Assembly (NCBI GenBank): GCA_950295325.1
Contig: OX485809.1
Span: forward strand, 26,922,144 to 26,986,143
Direction: 5' to 3'
Length of the DNA stretch: 64,000 nucleotides
Source of the DNA: Polytrichum commune
Taxonomy: Eukaryota > Streptophyta > Polytrichopsida > Polytrichales > Polytrichaceae
Part shown: positions 36,047 to 49,800 of the stretch, one piece after another
Layout: each line of letters begins with the position of its first letter
Numbering within the stretch: position 1 is the first letter of the stretch
The notes under the pieces: model-generated
What the model was told of the DNA's origin: nothing
What the model saw: the letters and a program-made list of their open reading frames with translations, nothing else
The model's database searches: none
Translations under genes and position numbers: made by a program

Positions 36047-36282
36047 CTGCCTTTGTCCAGCACGAGGATAGGCAGACTTGGATGATAACACAACCTATCT
36101 AGGATGACGATGTTAGCTTTGGCGGGATATCGGGTTTGTTTAGCAATGTCTTAACTCGGCGTCTTGGTACATGACATCCTTGGGGAAGACATCCTTTGCT
36201 TACATGCTGGCGGGCAGTTGACTACATGTCGATGATCACGGACTAGAGGAGGTGAACTTTTGTGGGAGTTTCCTTCATCAAG

Positions 36283-39200
36283 ATGTTTCCTTCCAAGGGG
36301 TCAGGTCCTCGGAGCACATTATTAGAAATGCTGGATTCAATTAGCGTACAAGAGAAGGAGACAATGGAGGTATTACCGCCACCACTTCCTGTTAGGCCAT
36401 CATCCAGAGCTCGCTTGCCATCTTCAGTTATTAAAGCTAGGAAACACTTAGTTCTGGACCACGTCACCCTACCAACAAGCAAAGGCTCGACTGTGACCAG
36501 CACACCGGAGAAGAATCATCACATGTGTGATTCCCCAATCGCAAACCTGGCCTCCTCTGCCAACTCTGAAATGTGTACCCCAAGACCATATAGCAGTCAA
36601 CTGGCATTGGACTCTTGTAGTGGTGATGATTCAGCAATTGGAAATGTTCAAACGGTGTCCAGGGTCATGGTGGATGAAGGAAGTTCTGATTTGGTCACAT
36701 CCCCATCTTTCATTCCTGGTGCCTGCAAATTGGCGGAGGCGAGGGAAGGCGAGGGAGGAGCTGCAGTGTCGGATTGCAGAGATATTGGGTATGATTCTCA
36801 ACAACCGGTAGTCATCTCAGCTGTCCAGGAGGTTGAAGTTGGGCAACCCACTTTTAGTTTTCTTACCTCAGAATCCACTTCTCCTCCTCACACTCCTGTT
36901 CAACAAGACCCTGTTGCTGCTGTTCCTATGACTCCTCCCACGACTGGCAGGAAGTGGAAGGATGATGGTACATTACGTTTGAAGAAGGTATGCAATGCAA
37001 CTATTCTAAACTCTTCCTGGTTGTTCTCCTTCGTGCACCCTTTTGGTCTCCTATCATCCGTCAAGTGGATGCCAGTGTTACCCATCAAAAAGAGGTGCAA
37101 AATTTGCACTTTTTACTCAGCGGAAGTGTATGCCTCCTCAGTGTGATATGAGTGCATTAGATACCAATGCAGCATGTACTTGAGTGACGGAGTGCAGCTT
37201 AAGTGTAATGTCAGGGTTGAAAGTTGTAGAATGATTACGTTATTGGGTTACTGATCTGATCACCTTCATGTATTTATAAGGACATCATATTCATTGCGTG
37301 CACCCTTTCCAACTCCAGGACACTTTAAATTACCTCAATTTCTCTGAATACTAATGTAATATTGGTTTTTGCAGAATCTGCGGGTATGGTGCTTGACCTC
37401 GGGGAACATATGGATTGCTGGAGTTGTGATATCTGCAGAGGATACGGAGGCTGTTGTCCGAACTTCTGACCATCAAGTAGGTCTTAATTCTGTTCCTCTT
37501 TCCAGTTGATACCTTTTCACAAAAAAAGCACATTCACTTATCTCTCAGCAAGTTTGCTTTACTAAGTGGATGTCTTACATTTTGCAGGTGATCAGAATCA
37601 ATTCCACCAAACTGCAACCAGTAAATCCTGACATACTGGAGGGCGTGGATGACCTCATCAAACTTAGCTACCTCAATGAGCCATCAGTTCTTCATAATCT
37701 AGACTATCGATATGATCAAGATATGATATATGTATGTGTATATATATGTATATGTATGTGGAATCAGGTTCCTGCATTGTCTCTGCCTGTTTGTAACTTT
37801 GAGCTACATAAGAGGATGTCCTAAGATGTTAAAGAGCAAGACACTAAGCTCAAGGCAAGGTGTTCTGATTCACCGTTGTCCTTGCTAACTGAATACTTGG
37901 ATTACATGAACCTAGGTTCACTCTCATTCTGGATATGAGAGAGTTTACTGTCTCGTCCTCCTAATTTTGTTATGGGTTTGTGCAGACAAGGGCTGGTCCT
38001 GTCTTGATAGCGGTTAACCCTTTCAAAAAGGTTCCTATATATGGTCCAGACAATATCCAAGCTTATCGAAAGAGAACTTCGGAGAGCTCCCAACCTCATG
38101 TGTACATGACAGCCGATAGTGCATTTAGAGCAATGATGCGAGGTGCATTCTCTCTCTCTCTAGTGGAGGGCATGTGTTTGGAGTAAGAGAAATATCTGGA
38201 ATATATGTTAATGCATATCACAGCTTCCAATTCTGTTGATGCAAGTCTTGTGTTCCTAATTGCTATGATCTCTGTGTATATGCAGATGGGATCAATCAGT
38301 CTGTCATCATCAGGTACATGATAAACCTTGTTGGAAGTGAATCCAAATTTTGAGGAAGAAGATTTTGGCCTTAACAACAGCCTTGGAGATGACATACTGC
38401 ATAAACATATCAATTAACTAATTTGAGATCTGTATTTAGAAAATCCTGTTATTGGTCCTGTATTGAAAGTACAGGTACAAACATCTCACAAGTCTGGTTG
38501 TACATGTAGAACAGTTCTTGTGGGTAGTCCTCTTGAGTGTTCTTGAGGTATCATTTCATGAGGACAAGCTCTTTACTATGTTATGTAGTGGTGAGAGTGG
38601 TGCAGGGAAGACTGAAACAGCAAAGATTACAATGCAGTATCTAGCTGCACTAGGAGGTGGTGGTGGGTTAGAAGATGAAATTTTGCAGACAAATCCGATA
38701 TTGGAAGCTTTTGGCAATGCCAAGACATTGAGGAATGACAATTCTAGTCGTTTTGTAAGTAGTCTTGCTGTCTATATTCGACCAGATATTGTTATCTAAA
38801 ATTACATCTGGCTATCATTGAAAGTAGTTTTGCATCCATTAATAGTTGATGGATTCTCTCTGAAAACATTTTGTATTGCAGCTGAAACTCATATCAAAGT
38901 ACCTTGACAACTTTGCATGTAATGTCTATCATGTAGGTTTCTGGCGCTAAAGTTATTATTTGCAAGTTGTTGCTTATATTTATATTATTGTCTTGGTGGC
39001 AGGGGAAGCTGATTGACATACATTTTGACAAAACTGGAAAAATTTGTGGCGCTAAGATTCAGACTTGTAAGCCCTCTGAATATGGATTATTTTTCCTGCA
39101 ATTATGTCTGAGATCCTGTAGTTGCTGTTTTTTCTGATGATCTTATACGTTTCTGGCTTCTTTATTTATTAGAAGTGAACCACCTACTTCTAACCATTGT

Positions 39201-42200
39201 GGTGTATTGTGAACTGGCTTTCCTATCTGTGTGCGTGAAGATTTATTGGAAAAGGTAAGGCTCCTTAGCCTCACACATGTGAATCAGTATCTGATTTAAA
39301 GAAAACTTTCCTTTCAAAGGATTTTAACGCTGATAGAAATTTTCCTGATTTTGGGACCCTTATTGTGTGATTTTGAGAACAGTGTCTGCTAGTAACTCAC
39401 CCTTCTAGAATGCCTTCCACTTATGATCTTCGTGGCTGATACATTGAATGGGTTTTTGTGGCAGTCAAGAGTTGTTCAGCAAGCAGAAGGCGAAAGGTCA
39501 TATCATGTGTTCTATCAGCTCTGTGCTGGCGCTGATGCATCATTGCGAGGTATTTCATACGTTTGTGGTTTGTCTGGGTCTGGCACTTGTTTCACTGTGA
39601 CAACTTTGATGTGAGATGTCTGTGAATCAAGCTAGAACATCCCTGCAACATTTTTGGGTGACATTTCTGGTATATATAATTTGTTTGAATTTGCTTCTGA
39701 TGTATGTCTGTTCTGTATGACCAGAACGTGTGAAATTGAGATCTGCCAAGGAGTATCGGTATCTAAATCAAAGCAGCTGCATGGCTATAGACAAAGTTGA
39801 CGACGCTCAACAATTCCAATGTTTGAGGGTGTGTTTAGACTTCTGCCACTACTTGTGTTTTGAAGTTGAATATGTACCTAGATGTTGCATTTAGGGAACT
39901 AAATTTCTTTCAGTGTAAGGAAATTCTAACTGCTGCTTCAATAAATCTGTACTTCTGGTGTCTGATAAACATTAGGTTATAGGATTCTCTGGTTGAGAGA
40001 AAGGGTGTGATTAGGGAAGGACATGTGTTGCAGAATGCTATGAATGTGGTGCAAATCAGCAAGGAAGATCAAGCTCAAGCTTTTGAAATGCTCTCAGCTG
40101 TTCTGTGGATTGGCAACATCACATTTCGAAATGCTGAGAATGACAATCATGTAGTTGTTGACGAAAATGAAGGTAGGTCTCATGGCACTATTGTATGTCT
40201 TGGCAACTTTCACCTTTCTGATGGCAGTCAACAGAAAAGTCTTTGGTGTTAATGTTTGCCTACAAATCACCTGCTAACAGTGCTGACTTGTCTTCTGGAA
40301 GAATGAGTGAGGCAGAATGACAACTTGAGACCTAGTGTAGAGCTTTGTCACTATGGAATGCAAATTATTGGGCTATAAATACTCTACAGTTGGGAGCCCA
40401 TGTTCAGAGTGATTCTTTGGAAGAAATGTCATATGAAGTGCATTTTTTCATGCACCAAGACAGGGTCAGAGTGAGTTGGTCTACTCTGAAGCCTTACAAG
40501 TTTTTTTAAAGTACGTTCCATCTCATTTAAGCTGATTTTTGTGTAAGCAGCACTGGAAGTAGCAGCTGCTTTGCTCCACTGCAATGTTGAGAAGCTCGTG
40601 GCAGCACTTTCTACACGAAAGATTCGAGCAGGAGGTGATAATATTGTACAAAGATTGACTATTTCCCAGGTATTGTACTATCTTGCTTTTATTGGATACA
40701 AAGTGCTGAAGGATTGAAGACAGGCATCTCATTGAGTCACCTTTTGGGTTGAGAAATTTGAAGTACAGGGAACTTACATTACTGATGCAGCTTTGTTATG
40801 CTAGGCCTTAGTTTCACAAACTTCTAACTCTTTCTGTTATTGTTGCACGAGCTGTGGAGAAAAAGAGTAAGGCTAATCTTATGCACATATATTGCTGCAG
40901 GCAACTGATTCCAGAGATGCGCTTGCCAAAGCTATTTATGCAAGCTTGTTTGACTGGCTTGTTGAGTGTGTCAATAAGTCACTCGAGGTTGGCAAGAAAC
41001 GGACAGGAAGGTCAATCAGCATACTGGATATTTATGGTTTCGAATCTTTTAAGGTTACTTTACTATCTCTGCAGTCAGCAATGTCTATTTTGGGTGTCTG
41101 GATGTTGGCTGCTACTTCTGCAGTTAAAAGTCCGAGGGTTTCAAATCCTACATGCCTCATTTAAATATGAATGTGACTACTCTTCATTTTGACCAATCCA
41201 GTGTATGTGATGGAGATGACAGGTTGAGCGACTCTGTCTTGCTGGATTAGCATGTTATTTCTTGTAATGTGTGACATTGCTAATTAGCATCTAGTTGAGA
41301 TGATTATGCTATGTACAGTGTTGTGACTTTTTGATGGTTTATGTACAGTGTTGTGACCTTGTGATTCTTATTTTGGTTATGACAGAGAAATAGCTTTGAA
41401 CAGTTGTGTATAAATTATGCAAATGAGAGGTTGCAACAGCATTTCAACCGTCATCTTTTCAAGCTTGAGCAAGAGGTATTGTGGATAATTGGAATGTAAT
41501 CTGCATAGCAATGTGTGGTTGGTCTTGTAAGAACTTACCACTGCCAGGCAATCTTTCCCTATATATATTCATTATCAGGTTATATCTTTGGGAGTGCTCA
41601 TGACTGCATGTTATAGTTTTTATAAGACAGTTAATTGGGAACCACTGACATGAAGCAGTTTCTATTTTATACAGGAATATAGTGCTGAAAATATTGATTG
41701 GACAAGAGTTGATTTTGAAGATAATCAGGAGTGTCTTGATCTCATTGAGAAGGTAAAATACTACACTGGTGCATGGAAATTTTGGGATGGTAGTATTTGT
41801 CTGACTCTAACATGTCTATTGGATACTTCCCCTCATCTGATTGTGAACACTGTAAATGCTTGATCACTTACAAATTATTCAAGTTCAGATCCCTAGCTTC
41901 TTAATTATGCTGAGGAAAGTTGGGTCATGTAACCCTGCAGAGACCATTAGGAATGATCTCATTGCTGGATGAGGAGTGCACTTTCCCACGAGCAACAGAT
42001 CTGACTCTTGCAAATAAGCTGAAGGATCATCTTAAAGGAAATATATGTTTCAAAGGAGAGTGGGATAAGACGTTTCGAATATTTCATTATGCTGGAGAGG
42101 TACAACTCAGCTTCTTGATTCTTGGCCACTGTTATAACAAATATTGGATTTGCTTATTTGGGATGAGTTTGTGTTAATATTATTGTTTCTTGCCTCCCCT

Positions 42201-45200
42201 GGAAGTTTGGAATCGAACCTTGGGAAAGAGTGGATTTGTTGAGCAACATTGGGAATGTCATAGTTTCATTCATTAGATTGGTGAATCGTAACATAATGGA
42301 GGACAAAGCTAATCTGCAATATTTCTTGGAGACCCTCTTTCGTCCAGTTGCATGTATTATTGGGTTGACATTCTTATATGTGCTCTTGTTCCAGGTATTG
42401 TATGAAACACATGGGTTCCTTGAGAAGAACAGGGACTTCCTGCATTCAGATCTGTTGCAGCTGCTGGCTTCGTGTGATTGTGTATTGGCACAACTTTTTG
42501 CAGCTTCTATTGGAGATGGTGTTCAGAAGATGCAAAGTCCAACTCGAAGGGTGAATAGTGCAGAATCTCAAAAGCAGAGTGTTGCTACAAAATTTAAGGT
42601 GTGTGCCACCTAAATTTTTCAGGTTCAGTATCATGGATACCTCACAAGTTCATACTTAATTGAGGACTTAGTGATAATCAGGTGCTTGTTTTTAGTGGTA
42701 GGCCACCCATGTCATTACCTTGAATGACATGTGTGGAGGATGATTGTAAGCTCTCATTTGGTATAAGGAGTTTTTGTGCTTCTCAGTTCTAGCTGTAGAA
42801 AAATATATGTCACTTGTGTCGGCCAATTTCACTTGTTTCTCTTCATTAACTAACAATGTGGGGGCTCAGGGTCAACTGTACAAGCTTATGCAAAGACTGG
42901 AGGAAACTGAACCGCATTTCATACGATGCATAAAACCAAATACACAGCAGCTTGCAAACGTCTTTGATCAGGAGCTTGTCTTGCAGCAGCTCCGCTGTTG
43001 TGGGGTCCTTGAGGTCGTTCGCATTTCACGGTCTGGATACCCTACACGCCATTCACATCACGAATTTGCCAGCAGGTTTGATTATGCAAACTTTTGCCAT
43101 TTGGTTTCTGAAACTGTGTCCTGGGGTTTGTGGATTTCTTCAGTGGTTCTAATGAGAATGGCAGGATGGACTATGTATGCTAATCTTGTTTCAATTTGCT
43201 TGCATAGTGTATACGAACTTTTGGTTTATGTATTGAGGAGTGTGTGCTCACAGTAAATCAATCAATATCTGGATGCAGGTATGGCTTTCTACTTCCAAGA
43301 AGCCTATCTAGTCAGGAGGATATGTTAAGCATATGTGTTGCAGTTCTGCACCAATTCGGCATTGCTCCAGAAATGTATCAAGTTGGTATAACAAAGTTGT
43401 TCTTTCGTGCTGGGCAGGTAAGACCTACCTGTCAGTTAATCTTTGTTTGTTCGATTAGTGGATTATCACAGTATCATCAAATTGATAGGTGGTTTTCTGC
43501 TGGGTTATTTCCACATTATTTACATAACAAAGCAAACCGCCTACATTTTTATTTGTAACATGTCCATTACCTATTATTGGCAAGTTGTTTGGATGTTTCC
43601 TGTCCGTGCACTTATTTCACTTGGAGGATGTGGTCACTATTTTTGTTGCTTCTTGTCTACAACCTCTAGGGTTTGGGTTTCTAGCAATTTGGGCTATGGA
43701 TCTTAGTTGTGGACTATGTTATTTGCCGATTTGAGGACTTTTATTTTGCCACAGATTGGAGTGTTGGAGGATGTGAGATTGAGAACTCTTCAGGGTGTCA
43801 CATGCCTTCAAGCATTGTACAGGGGGTACAAGGTTCGATGTCAGTATAAAAAGCGACGCAAGACTACAATCTTCTTACAATGCTGTGAGTTGATCCTGGC
43901 TTGTTCTTTCAATACCATCTTGGGTCCTGAGCCTCTTTTGGTGCGATTTTGATGATTTTTCGACATGTCCCTTGACCACTTATTGCTTTTTTTACTTGAA
44001 TCTAAAATTTATATATCAGGTTTGGTTGCTGCTGACAGGAGGACTGGCAGAGTTGGGAGTTAGGATGTCTAGTCTTCTATCATATTTGTTGGAAGGGCAA
44101 CAAACTTGGTCGAAATTGAGTGCAATGAAATATGGTCAGTGGTGAACTTCTGCCTACTTGCTGACTTAATTGTAGATCCTGATTGAATTGGAGTATTGTT
44201 CCTGTGGTATGCCAGTGGTGAGGGGTGCAGTAGCAAGGAAACGATTTCAGCAGATTCTGGAAAGGCATCGGGCAGCTGTAGTTATTCAAAAGCATGCGAG
44301 AAGGTTGGCTGCATGTCGATTGTATCAGTCATTGAAGGCAAAGGTTGTCAAGGTTCAATCAGGTATTGTCCATCATCCAATGACATAATCCTCTTGACTG
44401 TTCTTTTTAGAAGGATTGCATACATTGGAGAATGGTGGTTTCCCAACTATTAGGATTTCCTAGTTGTCTTAAATGGAAACTTGGATCTGGCAGTGGTTCG
44501 CATGTGGTTGGCCAAGAGGGAGTTACAGACACTCAAGAGAGAGGCTGAGAAGCTTGCAGCTGAGGAAAAGGTAGCTGCTGAATCTAGAGAACAAGAGGCA
44601 GTGGCTGGCACAGAAGCAGGAGACGAGCCAGAATGTGTGAAGGAAGTTACTGTTACAGCAGTGTCTGAAGTTCTGATTACAAATCCTGAGGCCCTTACGA
44701 CTGAGGTACATGTGCATCAAATTTGTAGTTCTTGCTGCTTTTGAGTGTAATTTTGCTCTTGTGTCTGCATGGTCTGGCAAACCATTCTAGAGATGGACTG
44801 CATTCTCTCTAAGATCTTTTGTCTCTGGATCGAAATTATCTGGTGTGCAATTCAGGGATTATCGAGTTCTCTTGAGGTTTAATATTTCCGAAGAGGTCTA
44901 GCATCAAAGAGGTCACTGTTTTGAAGGGATAGAACATGTTATTTTCTGTTCTTGTAGTATTGGTTGACATTGAAATTCAGTCCTTATTACGATGAGGACG
45001 TGGCATTCATTGTGTTCTATCTTGTAGGTGTTGAAAGAGGCAACCATCAAAGTGCAACCTTCATATCTGTTGGAATTACAGCGACGGGCAGTCATGGCAG
45101 AGAAAGCCTTGAGAGAAAAAGAAGAAGATAATGCCTTGTTGCGTCAAAGACTGCAGCATTATGAGGCACGCTGGATGGAATATGAAGCAAAGATGTCATC

Positions 45201-45783
45201 CATGGAAGAGGTGTGGCAGAAACAGATGTCATCACTGCAGCTCAGTTTAGCGGCTGCAAAGAAGAGCCTGGCAACAGATGAATCCATCTTGCCAACACCT
45301 ACGAAGGAAGAACCTGTGGATCTTCGAGCCACACTATCCAAACATAATTATGCTGTCCGGCGTCTGATGCCTCCAGATGAAGAAGATTTTGATTTTGATG
45401 AAGATGCATCACACTTTACAAAGAGCCCTGAGCATGTTATGAACAAATATTTGCAAACAGGCCCCGAGTATGCATCAAGTCGAGGAGATCTTGACACGGG
45501 GCGTGCTGTAGTGAGCCAGTTGGTTGCAGAATATGACCACCGAAAGCAAGTCTTTACAGATGACGTTGATTTTTTGGTGGAAGTAAAGTCAGGTGTGACT
45601 GAGGCGAACCTTAATCCTGAGGAGGAGCTTCGGAAGTTGAAGGTTAGGTTTGATGCATGGAAGAAGGACTTCAAACTAAGATTACGAGACACAAAGGTTG
45701 TCCTGCACAAACTGTGCAACGGGGATTCATTAGAGAAAGAGAGGACGAGGAAGAAGTGGTGGGGCAAGAGAACCACCCCTTAA
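36283..45783 (+). CDS. Class VIII myosin heavy chain, copy 2 (complete, 23 exons)
   Basis: Plant actin motor; 1366 codons. Exons: 36283-36987, 37375-37476, 37588-37731, 37986-38142, 38286-38313, 38589-38754, 39003-39066, 39241-39254, 39465-39549, 39725-39828, 40034-40172, 40551-40669, 40901-41053, 41386-41475, 41675-41752, 41941-42099, 42395-42598, 42870-43075, 43279-43417, 43755-43884, 44216-44362, 44494-44705, 45028-45783. All are GT-AG, and every phase closes. Residues 1-225 are the N-terminal extension; the SH3-like part follows; motor about 320-952 with P-loop GESGAGKT 380-387, switch I NDNSSRF 428-434, switch II DIYGFE 652-657 and IRCIKPN 855-861. Four IQ motifs begin at 970, 993, 1019 and 1042 (calmodulin-type light chains). 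Coiled coil about 1128-1200. Basic C-terminus KKWWGKR. The start ATG is the one shared with copy 1; the frame upstream opens only at a GTG. Exon 8 is only 14 nt. Confidence 0.96.
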
Positions 45784-46839
45784 ATCGAATTTGGGAGAAT
45801 CTGGCAGTTGGTTTCTTGCCAGTTGAATTATTTGTGGTCTGTGTAGCATTGAGACTGGTGGTCCTGCTCATCCGGCACATATCTTGTGAAAGCAACATCT
45901 CTTTATACTGCATCGATACCTGCTGACCAAATCCTGCTAAAGCACAGGCATCGAGGTTGGTGGTAACATAAACGACTAAGCCTTTAGGACCTCTTTTCGG
46001 ATCGATAAACTGTTTTATCGATATCCTGTGTGAGAAACATAGTGATGTTGGGTGTTGATGTTCGAAAGTGCATACTAATTACAACAGGCATCCATGTGGT
46101 CTTGACACGAGGGGAATCAAGGGGATTGGCATGTATATACTTCTGGTAGGTGAGGATTGGGCCTTTGAATCCCTTGTGCTGTAATTTGCAGACTAATAGT
46201 CTGGTGGATGAAGTTCTGCGAAATTTGTAATTCTCTGGTGAGAGCATGCATGCATGTTGAGGCCCAGGGCTGGATGGATACATCCTGTCGATGTATTAGC
46301 TTCTTTTACTTGACAACGGAAGATACATTCTGTTGTTTCCTTGAATAACAATTGGACATGAGTTGCCTGCCCTACAAGCATTATTTCTGAGCTTAGAACT
46401 CAGCAATTCATGTATTTAGCCATGTAAATGTAAGAGATGATAGAAATAGTGTGAAAAGATGTGTTGGATTATTTCCAGCCAGTGCAGCTTGATGATATTT
46501 TGAGCAATTCGAAAAAAGATTCGGCCTCCATTGTTGATAAAAAATGGTGACATGCCTGTTTGTCAACTGTGCTACCTTCAAGAGGATTCACTGCCATATT
46601 GGTTATTTCTTTTTGGATTTTTATGTGGGTCTTCGTTGGATTTGTTTGCCCTTCTTTGTTTGCTTTGTTCATCCGATACTGATCGGTGCAATCATACTAG
46701 CACATGGACACTCGAACTACTTCAAACCCTATAGGGCATGTTCTTATCATGGCGGCCACAAATAACACATGTTTCTTGTCAATGAAGAATACTTTTCATG
46801 ATGTTTTGATATTTCTTTTGGCACACGAGTTTCTCCAAC
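45784..46839. other. Convergent 3' spacer between myosin and gulonolactone oxidase genes
   Basis: Should contain both 3' untranslated regions. A small hairpin-forming sequence (TCGATAAACTGTTTTATCGA, about 46001-46020) lies about 220 nt past the myosin stop. Open frames here are antisense or chance. Confidence 0.6.
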
Positions 46840-49800
46840 TCAAGGAACAAATGGCAAGTCAGGTTCATGGCGACAAACCCTTGCAGCAGTGTACACCCTC
46901 CCTGGCCGACAGAAGTAGTTTTGGGCAGGGGCACAATCCGCATCTGTCGTGCACACACACATACCTTCAAGTGCACAAGATGGTTGTTGAGTACTTGACA
47001 TGGGCTTAGTAATCCCTAGAACCAAATCCGACCATTCACTAGAAAAGTATCTGTTAGGGTCAAGCTTGTTTCTAACAGCAAGAAACTTGTCAATAGCATT
47101 GTACGTCTTGCCTGCTCCCACTAAGAAGTGGCTTCGATTCTTTCCCCAGTGTGGCCTCGACTGGTACTTGCAGAAGGCGATCTGTTCAATCTCTTCGTAT
47201 ACATCTTCGTCTAGCCTGGGCGTGTTGGCATCTGCAGCTCGGTAATAGAAAAAGTCCACCAAGGCCACGTCCTCTTGGGCGCCCAGGTACGCACCACTAG
47301 AAGCCTTCACAAAGCGGATGAGGAAGCCGGTGTACACGTCCAAACCACAAAAGCTGTATGGCTTCTGCTCCCTGAGGAGTCTCATGTCCTGAATAAAGGC
47401 TTGCAAATTGTGCATTGGGATTGCTGCAGACGACTCAAAGAACTGCAGCCCTTTGATCCGTTGGTCCCAGGGACAAAAATAACCGGGTTTGGGGCTCCTC
47501 TCACATCCACTTGAGGACTGCATAAGGTGTTGAGGACCAATGACTGGAAAGCCTTCGAAACCGTGACCATGCTTTTCATATCCAAACCCCACTGCGACTT
47601 GTTGGGCTATATTAGCCGTGGCGAGCAAACATTTAGGTCCTTGATCCCTTATCAGCTCTCCCTTCTCCTCTACAAGAGATTGCAATAAATTAATTCAGTC
47701 AGTTACAACAACACCATAAAATCAGAAAAATTGATCATTGTCCATATGGTGAAGTTGGGATGGGGAGATGGGTAAGACTAATTTCAGCTTTGAGCCTTTA
47801 TGAGCCCGTGGAGTCAAGATAAAGTAAGCAGGTAAAAATAAACACTTTTATTTTGCACCTACTTCTCGGAGGACATGAAGCACGCGATTAGTGTGAGATG
47901 ATTAGCAGATCCAAATCATACCCTTCGCCACTTTTAATTTTGAAGCTCGTATGAATATCTTGTAGGCGTCCCCAATTATGTTAGCTATTATGTCTAGAAT
48001 TACATGTAATCCAATCTCTTTTTTCCATGTGTCTTTTTTTTTGTGTGTCCGTTCTTAGATTTACAACCAACTAAACACCACTCTAATATAGGTGCCCATT
48101 TAAATCAGACACTAAATTAGGCACATCTACCTTTCTACCTATTTCAATTCATGATGCGCTGTTTATTCCATGGACATTTGCCCTTCTGTACAGAAAGAAA
48201 GAAAGAAGTACAAAACCGAAGAGTTCAAACTTGCCCAAGTAGCAACACTGAACTCTTTCATTCCGTTCAGTTGAAACCACTACATCCTTGATGTCATGGG
48301 TTATGATTAGACTCACCACTGGTCCTTGCAGCCTCGATTTCCAAGCCAAGTAAAGGCTGGAACCCAAAGAACCGATTCACACCATCTCCTGGTGTGCTGT
48401 TGGGAGCCCTGTGATCAATCCTGTAGACAACCTGATGTGTGGAGGCAAACCAAGTGATATCACCAAACTCCACTGTGTTGGCTATCTCGAAGATCTTGTC
48501 CTCCAGCCCCGCATCATCACAAACTTCCAAAGTCAAGTTCCTCTTAAACGCAGGCTGCAATTGCAGTGTGACCGTGGAAATGACGCCCAACACTCCCAGG
48601 GACACCTTCACGGCGTTCAGATCTTCATCTTGTACATTTAAGGTGACCACCTTCGCATATCCTTCAGACGCATTGGCAGGTACGACCACACGCACCCCAA
48701 CCACATACTCATGGACTGCACTGCCTTTCCCAAAGTGGGAGCTGCCGTGGGCTCCGGTGGCCAACACTCCACCCAGTGTGAGAGCATCCCAGTAAGGGGA
48801 ATATGGGAGAGCCAGATTGGAATCAGCAATGGCGAAGGTTAGGACGCGCATCAGGATGCCACTCTGTGCGGTCACAGTCATGGCTGAAGTGTCTACACTC
48901 ACTATAGAAGAATAGTTTTTGGTGCTTATAATGACACCCGATGTGGAGCCCGGGCATGCGAACCTGGGGAAGCTGTGCCCATATTTGGTGGCCACCTTGA
49001 TCTTTTGGTTGTTCTTAACAGCCGTGGCCACTGCAGCCACTATTTCTTCCTCGGTTGTTGGATACACCACATCTGCTGCCTGCAGGTACAAATGAACATA
49101 GAAAGTTCACTTAGAGTCTGGGTTTGGGTCGCCCTAACCCCATTGAAACGAGATTCATGAGCACTAATACGTCCCCTCTCCCATGCAGAAATTATGAAGC
49201 AAAAGAATTCAAAAAGAATTCAACAACAAGAGATCCAGATGACCCACATGACAACAAAAGTGGAAGTATATATTCAACGGCCACTGGCTCAAGTCACGCA
49301 AATTAGTGAATGTACTGTTGAAGAAGGTTGTTCTTTTATATGTGTGTGTGGTGAACACAAACCTCCTTACATTTCTCAAGCATGTAACTATTATGGTGAC
49401 TGATTAATCTACTTGGGAGTCATTTTCTCTACTCGCCATGAGCAACTATCCACACATCGGTTCCAGGTCACTTGGTTAGATGAACAGATGACCAATAGGA
49501 GGTTATTTGTTTCTCTGTTTCTAATGCTCCAATGTAAAAATACCCCATCTTAGCACATTGGACCCATGGACCCATAACCAGATCGTCAAACAAAGAATCT
49601 GCAATGGTGGTATATGATAGGGTTGATTATTAGAACAGGGTGAAACGAAGGCTTGACGTGGATTTTGCAAACTATAGTGAAACTGAAAACCTGAATTGAA
49701 CATTAAGGGGATTGCGAAGGTCGTGAACTTGTCACTACACTACAATATACACCAGGGATGCATTTTACATCATCAGGTAATGGAGCACGGCAAGATCAAT

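Noticed and set aside
36262-37146. 294-codon reading of myosin exon 1
   Set aside because: It opens at a GTG, and its last 53 codons run through intron 1. The paralogue supports ATG 36283 and the donor at 36988.
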